DNA of 64,000 nucleotides from JABAAE01 sp036336715 (GTDB lineage Bacteria; Planctomycetota; Planctomycetia; Pirellulales; Pirellulaceae). The notes below the pieces were generated by a model. It did not search any database, was not told where the DNA came from, and saw only the letters and a program-made list of their open reading frames with translations. The DNA lies in the NCBI GenBank assembly GCA_036336715.1, contig JAYZFP010000091.1:1-64000 (forward strand). Reading direction: 5' to 3'. Of the stretch, positions 1 through 8,588 are shown in pieces (the first letter of the stretch is position 1; every line of letters starts with the position of its first letter). The translations under genes and the position numbers were made by a program.

Positions 1-1055
1 TGTCGGTCGATCAGGGAAACGTTTTGAAGGCTCGGAATATCCACACGTTCCCGTTTGACGTTGACTGAGAAAAGCTCCTGGTTCCGCTGGAGTTGCAGGG
101 AGACCAGGCTGCCTTCCTGACCCTTCAGAAGATCCGCCGCAACTTCGCCACCAATTTCTTCAACCGACTGACCGTTGATCCGGAGGATAAAGTCACCCTG
201 CTGAAGTCCACTTTTGTTCGCTGGCCCGTTGGGTATCGTAGCCAGGATCTGGAGGGTTTTCTCGCGGGGACGGATTTCGATTCCCAGCCCGACGAAATTG
301 CCATCAATCTGGGACATTACCTCGGCGTACTGTTCTCCGGTCAGGTAACTGGAATAGGGATCAAGGGCTGTCGTCGCGCCGTTGATGAATTCGAAGAGGG
401 TTGCCTGGCGAGAGAGTCCCAGGTCCGATTCCAGGCTGCTGGCAATGGCGATCGCGAAATCAAACGCGTTTCTGCGGGTGCCGACCCGAAATTTACGGGC
501 GATCTGATGAATCCGCTGATACGCGTAGTTGATGGTTGCCGCGTTTGTGTCCTGCATCTGGTATCGCTGGAAGGTGGGATCGTAGATCGCAACATCCACG
601 TTGGCGAGGCCCTGTCGGACCAGCATCACCCACTCCGGTTTGTTGACATAATGGGTTTCGATTTTCAGCAGCACCTCGGAGAGAATGTTGCGAGTTGTGG
701 TCAGGGAGGTGGCTTGCACGGTTCTGAGGAAGTCGGGATCCGTGTAACGACGATGCACATCGAAGTGTGTTCGAGCATTGAAGATTTTTTGCTGCAGTTC
801 GGTTGAGAACGAATGGTCCTTGCTCGCGCGTTCGTAGAGTGCCAGAGCGTCTCCCCAGCGACCGGTTCGCTCCAGTTCTTCGCCATTCTTGATGACGTCC
901 AGGACCGCAGCTGGGGTGGTAACGGGTGTGGGAACGGATACGAAACTGGACGAATTTTGAGCGTTCAGGCTGTTGGCCAGTGGACTAAAGGCCAATGTAC
1001 TGAACAGGATCATGAATCGCAGGGCGTTCGTTCGCTGCTTGAAGGTTCCGGGCAT
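1..1055 (-). CDS. S41-family C-terminal processing protease with PDZ domain (partial, runs off left edge)
   Basis: The minus-strand frame is open from the ATG at 1055 to the window edge (351 codons visible). An in-frame TAG lies 12 bases upstream of that ATG, so this is the first possible ATG. Residues 1 to about 33 form a signal peptide (hydrophobic run ending near LNAQN). A helical region follows. A PDZ domain spans about residues 250-330, with the carboxylate-binding loop FVGLGIEI and the signature GLQQGDFILRINGQ. This layout, with ALDPYSSYL just before the PDZ, is that of tail-specific proteases (Prc/CtpA). The Ser-Lys catalytic domain must lie left of the window, so activity cannot be checked. 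Expected location is periplasmic. Confidence 0.85.
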   Translation of the reverse strand, partial: MPGTFKQRTNALRFMILFSTLAFSPLANSLNAQNSSSFVSVPTPVTTPAAVLDVIKNGEELERTGRWGDALALYERASKDHSFSTELQQKIFNARTHFDVHRRYTDPDFLRTVQATSLTTTRNILSEVLLKIETHYVNKPEWVMLVRQGLANVDVAIYDPTFQRYQMQDTNAATINYAYQRIHQIARKFRVGTRRNAFDFAIAIASSLESDLGLSRQATLFEFINGATTALDPYSSYLTGEQYAEVMSQIDGNFVGLGIEIRPREKTLQILATIPNGPANKSGLQQGDFILRINGQSVEEIGGEVAADLLKGQEGSLVSLQLQRNQELFSVNVKRERVDIPSLQNVSLIDR

Positions 1056-1341
1056 GATGCTACTTTGCTACGACAACTTGCTTCGCGAACTGGCAACCTC
1101 CTGGTGTTTTTCAACGACCCGTCCCTGTCGGGCACTAGCGAAGCGTATTGGGTCGGCCAGATCATCCGCGTGAACCAGCCGGTCAATCGGCAGATCGATC
1201 CGCGTTGCAGAGGATTGCCGAAGAGGCGATCAGGGTGAACTGGAAAAAGAATTGCGGCAGTTCACGGGTGGGAGCGAAAAAGCTTCGGATGGCAGTGAAC
1301 GCTTTTTTCACAAAAAGACCCTAGATCACGTTTTGCCCTGC

Positions 1342-1369
1342 GTCAAAAAATACGGATCGTTTTTTTGAC
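1342..1369. repeat. Perfect 9-bp inverted repeat with A/T-rich arms
   Basis: GTCAAAAAA at 1342-1350 is the reverse complement of TTTTTTGAC at 1361-1369, with a 10-base spacer. It lies in the divergent intergenic region. Role unknown: operator and bidirectional weak terminator are both possible. Confidence 0.6.
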
Positions 1370-1403
1370 CATTTAATCGATGCGACTGTCGCCACCTGCC
1401 GGT

Positions 1404-1431
1404 GTTCGCCCGATTGTAACGGTTGGCGAAC
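1404..1431. repeat. Perfect 7-bp inverted repeat
   Basis: GTTCGCC at 1404-1410 and GGCGAAC at 1425-1431 form a 7-bp stem with a 14-base loop, 35 bases from the first inverted repeat in the same intergenic region. No U-run follows on either strand, so it is not a standard terminator. Confidence 0.5.
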
Positions 1432-1845
1432 GAATGAGTCGGAGGAGGGGGGAGCGCTGATCTTGAATCCGTTCAAAGAAAGTGGATCACTCCACCTGAA
1501 ATGGGCGTCGCGGAATGATAGAGATGTCCACCCGGAACGGCAAACATCTGGAGGATTGGATTTCTGCGCACCGGTGGACCTCGGCCTGGTGGGACTGGAC
1601 TCAAACAGGACTCCCGACGGACCTGTCAAAAAGGGCAGTCCTGCCGGCGTATCCGCCTTTGCCAAGGTGATTCGTTTGGTAGCGGCCAGCAAAGACCCAA
1701 GGAATAACAGGGATTCCCGACCACCTCAAGCGCTGATGACAGTTGGCTGGCCCTTTTGCAAAATCGGTTTGAATGCAAGGAGGTATTCGCGAAATGTTTT
1801 GCTAAACTGAAGCGGCCCCCCAGCAAACCATGGGTCCCAAGCGTT

Positions 1846-3494
1846 ATGAACTACCAAATCGGTTGCCCCTTTTGTCACTCGCCGCTGACGATTGCAGAAG
1901 AATTCAACGGCCAGCTGATGAAATGCCCGAACTGTCATTCCGAGTTTGTGGCCAACCTGGGGCAGGTGCCATCCCCGGCGGTACCGGGGCCTTTCCATCA
2001 GCCTCCTTCTCCCGCCAATCCTCCCGCGGAAACTTACAGGGAACTTGCAGACATTGCCCATGCTGAAATCGGTGGAGGGATCGCTCCGGGGTCTGCGGAC
2101 TCCCGGCGAACGGATGGCTCAAGGGCTGCCGGCCAGCCTGGAAACCTTCCTGGCGAGGATTCCCAGGCCGTTAACCTCTCGGGGGGCAGGAGAACGCGGC
2201 AGACGCGGGTTACGCGCAGCTGAATGCCCAGCTGAAACAGCAGCGACCAACGAGGATTGATGAAACTGCCCGTTCGCGTACCGTTTTTCGTGGTCTTTCG
2301 CTGGTCATGTTCGGGCTGGTTCTCGGTTTGCTTGCTTTTGTAAAATTGACTCCCCTGAACCTGGCGGCCGTTAACCTGATCGGTGCAATTCTCGGCATTG
2401 GGGTCGGCCTGGTGGGAACGGCATTGATGGTGATTGGTTTTCGGCGTCTTCCCGGGTTGGCCCTGGCGGCTGGAATGTTCCCTTTTCTGTTTTTTTCAAC
2501 GGGCATTTTTGGGCTGATCCAGCTGCAGGAAAAAGGGTATTGGAAGCCGGTCGCCAGGCAAGAGCCGCCCGGGAGCGGGCAGGCGTCCAGGACGGGCAAG
2601 CGACAGGGGTATGAGCCTTCCACCGCGAAGTTCAGCATTCCCAAAATACCTGTCCAGAAAAACATCACCACCCGGCAGAAACTGAATCTCCCTCCCCCAC
2701 CCGAGCTGCCGTCAGGCCGTTTGACTTTCCAGTCCAATCAAAAGACGGGGACCGGCAGGACGCAGGTTCCAACGGTGCCCTTGTTTTCCGGCAAAAAGGG
2801 AGCTGTCGGCCTGCCGGAATTTTCAGGAAACAGGCCGCTTTCAAAAACGACGGGTTTGAGTGCAAAACCCAATCTTCCAAGACAGGGCTGGCCCATCGAT
2901 TATCGGCCGACGATTTCTTCAGCTCCCCATAACGCATCGGCAAACGAAACAGCAGGCGACAACAACGAGGTCGTGAACCTGGTCTTTGATTTAAACAAGC
3001 AATTTGACATGAGTCGACGTCGCAGGAAGCTCGTTTCATCCATGGCGGAGGCTGGGAAAAAGTCCGGAAGAATTTATGGCAAAGAGAATTTTTCGTCCGG
3101 GGTCGGGTTTGAGTGGCCGGGGACACCCGAGTGTTTGTCAAGTCCCGGGGGAAAGGAGTTGATTGGCCTCGACCTGCAAGGCAATCCGGGGCAATCAGCC
3201 ATCCGTGCGGTGAACCCGATTTTTGACCGGTCGGAACCCTGTAACTCCAAGGGGCGTGTTGGCGACGTGTTGGTTGGCCTGAACGTGAACTGTGGCCGCA
3301 GCAAGTACATCGAGGGAATCCAGTGCATCTTTGCCCCGCCTGATTCCCGGTCCGAGGTTTATCTCGGGCCCTGGATGGGCAAGCGTCCCCGCGATGGTCA
3401 ATACTCCCGCGTTTTGGCCAAGGGCCGGAAAGTGGTGGGCATCTGGACGCTGGAGAGCGTTTCGCTCAAGGCCATCGGACTGGTCTGGGAGTAG
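1846..3494 (+). pseudogene. Zinc-ribbon membrane protein with C-terminal globular domain, broken by a frameshift near 2181-2186
   Basis: Two open frames make one protein. Segment A (1846-2223) begins with a zinc ribbon: CPFC at about residues 7-10 and CPNC at about 27-30. It runs on to TGA at 2221. Segment B is in another frame and becomes open after a TAA at 2172; it reads on as YAQLNAQLKQQ, then three membrane helices (about 2300-2530), a Pro-rich linker and a globular C-terminus to 3494. The frames join at the run of six G at 2181-2186: one more G would give SGGQENAADAGYAQL without interruption. The C-terminal 100 residues recall a jacalin-like beta-prism, at low confidence. The M48 gene begins 3 bases downstream, so the two were probably one operon. 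Function unknown. Causes to separate: assembly error, real decay, or recoding. Confidence 0.65.
2307..3494 (+). CDS. Downstream open fragment of the zinc-ribbon membrane protein
   Basis: This is the longest intact ATG-started piece of the broken gene (395 codons). It holds the three hydrophobic helices near its start and the Gly-rich C-terminal domain. The ATG at 2307 lies inside the first membrane helix region and has no clear ribosome binding site, so it is probably not a natural start. It is listed so that the open frame is on record. Confidence 0.4.
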   Translation: MFGLVLGLLAFVKLTPLNLAAVNLIGAILGIGVGLVGTALMVIGFRRLPGLALAAGMFPFLFFSTGIFGLIQLQEKGYWKPVARQEPPGSGQASRTGKRQGYEPSTAKFSIPKIPVQKNITTRQKLNLPPPPELPSGRLTFQSNQKTGTGRTQVPTVPLFSGKKGAVGLPEFSGNRPLSKTTGLSAKPNLPRQGWPIDYRPTISSAPHNASANETAGDNNEVVNLVFDLNKQFDMSRRRRKLVSSMAEAGKKSGRIYGKENFSSGVGFEWPGTPECLSSPGGKELIGLDLQGNPGQSAIRAVNPIFDRSEPCNSKGRVGDVLVGLNVNCGRSKYIEGIQCIFAPPDSRSEVYLGPWMGKRPRDGQYSRVLAKGRKVVGIWTLESVSLKAIGLVWE

Positions 3495-3822
3495 CCGATG
3501 ATGAAAAACGCTCCAGGCGGGCAGCCCGAGTCTTCCGGACAGGCGAATGCCCCGCCGCAACAGGAGACCACGGACGGAGCGTCTGTTCCCTTTGACCGGG
3601 AGCAGGCGACCCGGCAGGTTCTCGAAGCGTTGACCCAACCGATCGGTACCGTGGAACGCTCGGCCGATTACGGATTGGGTGTGTTGTGGGCATTCCTGGT
3701 CATGATCTTCATGTTCCTTTCCTATATCGCAACGTTAGTGGTTCTTTTCTGGACAGTCATGAACCTCGTTTTTTACCTTTTGGCCGCCGGGACAGTGGAA
3801 GGGCCTGGTTTCTTCGGGGCGG

Positions 3823-5022
3823 GTGATCTGTTCCATTGTGCTGCTGGCTGCTGCCAGCGTGTTTATCGCATTGATCAAGCCGGTTTTTTTTCGTCGGGAA
3901 AAGGAATTCGAAGAATACGAAATCTATCCGGAACAGGAGCCGGTGCTTTTCGAATTCGTGGGCAGGATCTGCAAGCTGGTCGGTACCGATCCGCCTGATC
4001 AGATTGTTGTTGATCCGCAGGCCAATGCGGGAGCCACCTTTGCTTCCAGCGCTTTCGACAAACGGATGAGACTGATGATTGGACTTCCGCTTGCCTGCTC
4101 GATGAATACCCGTCAATTTGCCGGGGTAATCGCCCATGAGTTCGGGCACTTTACCCAGACAACCGGGATGAGGTTGACCTACCTCGTCCGTTCGCTGGAC
4201 AACTGGTTTACCGAAGCGGCGGTCAACAGGGATGCCTGGGATGTCAAGGTAGAGGAATGGTCGCACACCACCGGAGCGCCCTTCTGTTACATCTTCTACC
4301 TTGTTCGGGTTGTCATTTACCTGGCCCGATACATCCTTTGCCTGCTGACAATGGTGGGCCATTTTTTCGTGGCCAAGCTGCTGCAGCAGATGGAGTTCGA
4401 TGCGGATCGCTACGAGGCCCGGTTGTCTGGCAGCAAAGCATTTGCCGAAACCTCCCGAAGGCTGAGATTGCTGGGACTGTGCCAGGAAAAGACCCTGGAT
4501 GACCTGGATCACTACCGGCGGATGAAGCAGTTGCCAGATAATTTTCCGGCCCTGCTGGTCGACAATGAAAAGCACATCGATGACGAAAAATTCAGGGAAT
4601 TCGAAAAGGAATTACTCGAACAGGAAACCGCCTGGCACGACACTCACCCCTCTGACCGGGACCGGATCCGCAATGCGGCCCAGGAACAGACCCCGGGTAC
4701 TTTCCAGCTGGAATATCCCGCATCGTTGCTGTTTTCCAACCTCGGTGCGCTCTGCCGAATCGTGACGCAGCGCGCGTTTCAGCAGTATTTTGGTCCAGAG
4801 TTTCGCGCGGGCGAGGTTCGTAATACGGAAACGCTGATCCGGGAGAGGGGTATTCGTCGAAACGAGGGCAAAGCCGCTCTGCGTTTTGCGCTGGAACAGT
4901 TTTGCGGGTTCGACACTTTCACTCTGCCGCGGGAAAAGCTGGGGACGGCAATCAACAGTGAAGTCTACAAAAAGGAGACGCTCGAGAGACGGAAGTACAT
5001 GATTGATAATGTCCGCTATTAG
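3823..5022 (+). CDS. M48 peptidase catalytic fragment
   Basis: This is the intact open frame inside the disrupted M48 gene. It contains one membrane helix at its start, the HEFGH zinc motif and the MEFDADRYE third-ligand helix, and ends at the TAG at 5020. If translated from an internal start it would still hold every predicted catalytic residue but would lack the N-terminal helices and the last quarter of the protein. Confidence 0.55.
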   Translation: MICSIVLLAAASVFIALIKPVFFRREKEFEEYEIYPEQEPVLFEFVGRICKLVGTDPPDQIVVDPQANAGATFASSAFDKRMRLMIGLPLACSMNTRQFAGVIAHEFGHFTQTTGMRLTYLVRSLDNWFTEAAVNRDAWDVKVEEWSHTTGAPFCYIFYLVRVVIYLARYILCLLTMVGHFFVAKLLQQMEFDADRYEARLSGSKAFAETSRRLRLLGLCQEKTLDDLDHYRRMKQLPDNFPALLVDNEKHIDDEKFREFEKELLEQETAWHDTHPSDRDRIRNAAQEQTPGTFQLEYPASLLFSNLGALCRIVTQRAFQQYFGPEFRAGEVRNTETLIRERGIRRNEGKAALRFALEQFCGFDTFTLPREKLGTAINSEVYKKETLERRKYMIDNVRY

Positions 5023-5049
5023 GCCCAGTGGTGTGACAACGAAGAGGAG

Positions 5050-5811
5050 ATGCGAGAGGACCTGGCCTCGATCACCTGTTCCCGCCGCTTGATGGAGGCC
5101 GGATTTGATCTCAGTGACTCCAGCATGTTCAAGGTCTCCACTCTGCAGGAGGCCCAGCAGATGCAGCATTACCTTGCGAACGAGGATGCCAGGCTCAAGC
5201 AGCAGGTGGCTCCTTTCCGGCAGGTCCTCGGGGCCCGGATCATGGATGCCATCGAATTCATGAGATCCCCCAAAATCTACGAATCCAGTGGTGAGCAGGC
5301 GACGGTAGCTTCCGAAATCCAGGCCATCATCCTGGCATGGAACTGCATCATCGGCCTGCGTCAGACCTTTGAGACTTTTCTTTTTGAAATCCGGGTTAAC
5401 CTGATGCTGCTGTCAGTTATCGAGGAGATGATTGACGAGCACATTTTCAACTCCGTGAATGCAGCGCTCAGTCGGTTGACCGATCACATGATCCAGGTCC
5501 GTGCTGCTACCCAGCATGTCAGCTATCCCTTCGACCATGGGGAAGGAAGGATTTCGCTATCCCGGTTCCTGGTGGCCGACTTGCCCACCGAGAAAGACGT
5601 CAACGCCACCATGGATGCGGCGGTGGACCTGGAGAAAAACCTGATGTTCCTTCTGAGGCGTTGCGTCGCTCGGCTGGGCGCTCTCGCTGAAAAGACGGAG
5701 ACCTTTTTCGGTTTCGAGCCGTTGGAAATTCCGGCGGAAGTCACGATTGAATACCGTGAAAAAATCCGTCGCCAGAAAGAAGAGCAGGAAAGTGCCAACC
5801 CTTACCGGTGA
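5050..5811 (+). CDS. C-terminal open fragment of the M48 protein
   Basis: The frame is the same as that of the catalytic fragment and is open directly after the TAG at 5020. The 253 residues from ATG 5050 are mostly predicted helical, with no motif that I recognise. It ends 17 bases before the convergent aminotransferase gene. It is probably not an independent gene. Confidence 0.4.
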   Translation: MREDLASITCSRRLMEAGFDLSDSSMFKVSTLQEAQQMQHYLANEDARLKQQVAPFRQVLGARIMDAIEFMRSPKIYESSGEQATVASEIQAIILAWNCIIGLRQTFETFLFEIRVNLMLLSVIEEMIDEHIFNSVNAALSRLTDHMIQVRAATQHVSYPFDHGEGRISLSRFLVADLPTEKDVNATMDAAVDLEKNLMFLLRRCVARLGALAEKTETFFGFEPLEIPAEVTIEYREKIRRQKEEQESANPYR

Positions 5812-5828
5812 GGTTTTGAGGGTTGTTT

Positions 5829-6905
5829 TCAGTGGGTCTGCAGTGAATCGACCAGCTTGGCAAGGATCTTGTCGAGTTGCGCTGAAATCAGGCAGGGGTG
5901 ATGCAGGACCATTGTCCCTCTGGCGGCATCGATGGCAACCGGAAGGTCCACTGGTGACCTGCAACGCCTCGAGGACCTGCCCGCAAAGCCCCGGAATCCA
6001 TGGTCGATCAGGATCTGTTGTGATCTCAGCCAGTTGACGATGGGCTGCTTGCGGCTGGTGTCCTGAAGCAGAATCGGCACCTTGAAAAAGGCCGGTTCCG
6101 CATCGGGATCGCGGGCTCCCAGGGAGCATCCTGCCAGGGGGGCCAGGAGCTTTTCCATTTTTTGAACGCCCTGGTCTCGCTGTCGGTTCAAACTGTCCAG
6201 TTGATCGAGCTGGGGAATCAGCACTGCCGCCTGAAGTTCCGAAAGGGGGTGTGCGTTGTTCCCTCGCTCCGAGTAAATCCTGGCACGCTGGTGAAAAGCC
6301 GGATCATCGGTCAGGATGGCGCCACCCCGCCCCGCGGACAGCAGTTTGCTGCCACCAAAACTGAGCGCGGCCACATCACCAAAAGTTCCCAGTCTTTGAC
6401 CGTGGATACGGGCGCCGGGACACTGGCAGATGTCCTCGATCACCGCAATGTTCCGCTCCCGGGCCACCGTGCAGATGGACCGGATGTCCGCAATGCTTCC
6501 GTGCAGGTGGGAAACAATCACTGCTCGCGTTGAATCGGAGATGGCATTTGAAAATGACTCCGCGCTGATGCTCCAGCTGCCCGGTTTCAGATCCGCCAGG
6601 ACCGGTATGGCGGAGATCGCCTCGATACTGCGGAAATTGCCTGGAAAGTCGTAAGCCGCCAGGATGACTTCATCATTGGCGCCGACGCCGGCTGCCGCCA
6701 GGGCGATTTCCACCGCCACCGTTCCGGAGGAACAGGTGCGTGCAAACTGGATTCCGAAAAAAACGGAAAGAGCCTCGGTCAACCGCTTGTTCCAGCGGCC
6801 GTCATAACTGCCCCAGTCGCCCGATTGATAGACCTCCTCCAGCGAGCGCAGGATCTCGGAATCTTGCAGGGGCCACTGGAAGGCAGAAGAAAAGTCTTCG
6901 TTCAT
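5829..6905 (-). CDS. DegT/DnrJ/EryC1/StrS-family PLP aminotransferase
   Basis: At 358 residues this has the usual length for sugar aminotransferases of this family. The PLP-contacting pair is E157-D158 (VIEDICQCPGA), and the Schiff-base lysine is K187 in SFGGSKLLSAGRGGA, the family's signature region. The substrate-binding SGT motif is at about residues 60-62. Such enzymes transaminate keto-sugars for cell-surface glycans, but the substrate cannot be told and no sugar-nucleotide genes are adjacent. The gene stands alone, convergent with the M48 gene and divergent from the CobW-like gene across about 115 bases. Confidence 0.88.
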   Translation of the reverse strand: MNEDFSSAFQWPLQDSEILRSLEEVYQSGDWGSYDGRWNKRLTEALSVFFGIQFARTCSSGTVAVEIALAAAGVGANDEVILAAYDFPGNFRSIEAISAIPVLADLKPGSWSISAESFSNAISDSTRAVIVSHLHGSIADIRSICTVARERNIAVIEDICQCPGARIHGQRLGTFGDVAALSFGGSKLLSAGRGGAILTDDPAFHQRARIYSERGNNAHPLSELQAAVLIPQLDQLDSLNRQRDQGVQKMEKLLAPLAGCSLGARDPDAEPAFFKVPILLQDTSRKQPIVNWLRSQQILIDHGFRGFAGRSSRRCRSPVDLPVAIDAARGTMVLHHPCLISAQLDKILAKLVDSLQTH

Positions 6906-7020
6906 GAAATCGGTCGGGACGAGGCGACTGTTTGGGCATCAATTCAAGAGCGGTCGGTTTTAGACTATCATGAGGCGGGTTGCAATTCTGCATTTCACCG
7001 TCAATTTCACGGAGAGCCTG

Positions 7021-8154
7021 ATGGAAGAGGGGAAAACAGTTTCGTTCATCATGATGGGTGGATTCCTGGGCGCCGGGAAAACAACACTGATTTCCAGGAT
7101 TGCACGCCATTATTCCGAACAGGGAAAAAAGATCGGTCTGGTGACCAACGACCAGGCGTACGGGCTGGTCGATACCGAACACCTGAGGTCCGAGGGGTTC
7201 GAGGTGGGCGAGGTGCCCGGTGCCTGTTTCTGCTGCAAGTTCAATGACCTGGTGGAGACGGCCGAAAGCCTTGCGCGTGAAAATTTGCCGGATATCATTA
7301 TTGCTGAGCCGGTTGGCAGTTGTACCGATCTGATGGCAACCGTTATTGAGCCGATGCGACAGATCTACGGTGAACGGTTTGAGCTCGGACCGTTGACCGT
7401 TCTGCTCAAGCCCGAACATGGTCGCAAGATTCTTTCCGGAAAAGGAAAGATCGGGTTTTCCCCGAAGGCTGCTTACATTTTTGAAAAGCAGATCGAGGAA
7501 GCAAATATCGTGGCGGTCAACAAGATGGACAAGCTGAACGAGGAGGACCGGCAGGAGCTTGTGAGCCTGGTGGAGGAAAAGTACCCCGGCAAGAAGATTG
7601 TCCTGATTTCGGGGAGGACGGGGGAAAATGTGGATCAGTTGTTGGAGGCCATCGAGGACAGGGAAAACGTTTTTCGAACCACGATGGACGTCGATTATGA
7701 CCTTTATGCCGAGGGTGAGGCCGAGTTGGGGTGGTTTAACTGCCAGGTTTCAGCGACTGCCGCAGTGGGCGAAGGAATGCCGGAGAGGGAAGTTGATTTT
7801 GATCTCGATCATCTCGTGCTGCGGCTGGTGGCAAGGGTTGCCAATGACCTCGTGGCGAGGGGCCTGGAATCGGCGCACCTCAAGGTAATGGGGCAGACAC
7901 CTGCTGATACTGCGATTGCAAACCATGTTTCCGCGGATGAGCCTGCCGAATTGTCGCTTTCCTCTGAAGTACGAGCCTCCGCAGCTGACCTGATCGTCAA
8001 TGCACGTGTGGCGGCTGAACCGGAGGACCTGGAAAAAGTCATCAAGCAGGGGGTTGAGGCACTTGCTGGCGAGCTGGGTGTCGAATTGCGGCTGGATGGA
8101 ATTCAGTCCTTCAAGCCGGGACGTCCGGAGCCTGTTCACCGGATCAGTAGCTGA
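7021..8154 (+). CDS. CobW/G3E-family P-loop GTPase (metal-insertion chaperone-like)
   Basis: Walker A is GGFLGAGKTT near residues 13-22. The G3E metal-binding motif is present as CFCC (GACFCCKFND), followed by an IIAEPVG switch region and NKMDK as the guanine-specificity loop. The start at 7021 is preferred to the in-frame ATG at 6970 because GGAGAG lies just upstream of 7021 and the protein then begins right before the P-loop strand. G3E GTPases deliver Zn, Co or Ni to target proteins; the C-terminal 170 residues are not the usual CobW C-domain that I recognise, so the target is open. The gene is single, followed by a long gap before rpsO. Confidence 0.85.
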   Translation: MEEGKTVSFIMMGGFLGAGKTTLISRIARHYSEQGKKIGLVTNDQAYGLVDTEHLRSEGFEVGEVPGACFCCKFNDLVETAESLARENLPDIIIAEPVGSCTDLMATVIEPMRQIYGERFELGPLTVLLKPEHGRKILSGKGKIGFSPKAAYIFEKQIEEANIVAVNKMDKLNEEDRQELVSLVEEKYPGKKIVLISGRTGENVDQLLEAIEDRENVFRTTMDVDYDLYAEGEAELGWFNCQVSATAAVGEGMPEREVDFDLDHLVLRLVARVANDLVARGLESAHLKVMGQTPADTAIANHVSADEPAELSLSSEVRASAADLIVNARVAAEPEDLEKVIKQGVEALAGELGVELRLDGIQSFKPGRPEPVHRISS

Positions 8155-8588
8155 AAAGTCGTTGGCTCAGGCGCAATTCACGGGTCCATATGAGTCGGCA
8201 TGACCTGGCGTATTCCCCCCGGGAATGAGTGCCTTCCGAGCGGCCTCTGTCGGTCACGTCAGCAGCCCAAACCTGGGAACCAGGATGCAAATGGGGAGCC
8301 CCCGGGAAACGGTGATCCGGGAAAAAACGGCCTCGGAACGGTTGGTTTAAGGGTTGCAAGCTTGAAGCGATTCGATAAACTACTGGATTGTGAAATAGTT
8401 CGTATAGGTAAATTCGGACGACGTCCAGTTTGATGCTGGGTAATTTTACGCAGCCACTTTTTGCTTTGACAGGGCATCCCATTGGGGGTGCCAGAGACGC
8501 ATTTGTGGAAAAATTCCCCGCTTTTATTGGAATAAAGAGCTCTGCAAGGGAAAAGCTTTTAAAGGTTGAAGAGGAAATTCGGTAGCTG
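8155..8588. other. 434-base intergenic region and rpsO leader
   Basis: No gene is recognised. The second half is A/T-richer than the coding DNA and should contain the rpsO promoter. A perfect 8-bp hairpin lies at 8473-8492, about 100 bases before the rpsO start. I see no tRNA-like cloverleaf. Confidence 0.6.
8473..8492 (+). promoter_or_regulatory. Hairpin in the rpsO leader, candidate S15 autoregulatory element
   Basis: GGCATCCC at 8473-8480, loop ATTG, then GGGGTGCC at 8485-8492: eight pairs, one of them G-U. No U-run follows, so it is not a terminator. S15 of several bacteria represses its own mRNA by binding leader structures that carry G-U/G-C pairs; the presence of such a pair is suggestive only. 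Confidence 0.35.

Larger units (their letters stand above)
1056..1845. other. 790-base intergenic region between divergent genes, with two inverted repeats
   Basis: No convincing gene lies here: the open frames have no recognisable domain and overlap each other on both strands. It separates the minus-strand S41 protease from the plus-strand zinc-ribbon gene, so it should hold promoters for both. Two perfect inverted repeats are visible: 1342-1369 (9-bp arms, GTCAAAAAA) and 1404-1431 (7-bp arms, GTTCGCC). They could be operators or transcript hairpins. Confidence 0.6.
3498..5811 (+). pseudogene. M48-family membrane metalloprotease, broken by a frameshift near 3790 and an in-frame TAG at 5020
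   Basis: Three open pieces form one protein of about 770 residues. Piece 1 (ATG 3498) has a Pro/Gln-rich start and two membrane helices, and leaves frame at about 3787-3794; removing one G from GGG gives AAGQWKG and joins piece 2. Piece 2 carries a third membrane helix, the zinc-protease motif HEFGH (first His at 4135) and the downstream MEFDADRYEA helix with the third zinc ligand. It stops at TAG 5020-5022. Piece 3 continues in the same frame (AQWCDNEEEM and on) to 5811. The HEXXH plus ExxxD pattern defines M48 (HtpX/Ste24-like) peptidases, which act on membrane or envelope proteins. Reading the stop through would restore a full-length protein. Two lesions in one gene favour decay or poor sequence over programmed recoding. 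Confidence 0.75.

Noticed and set aside
5020..5022. TAG read as pyrrolysine
   Set aside because: No pyl genes or PYLIS-like context are visible, and the gene carries a second lesion; a nonsense change is simpler.
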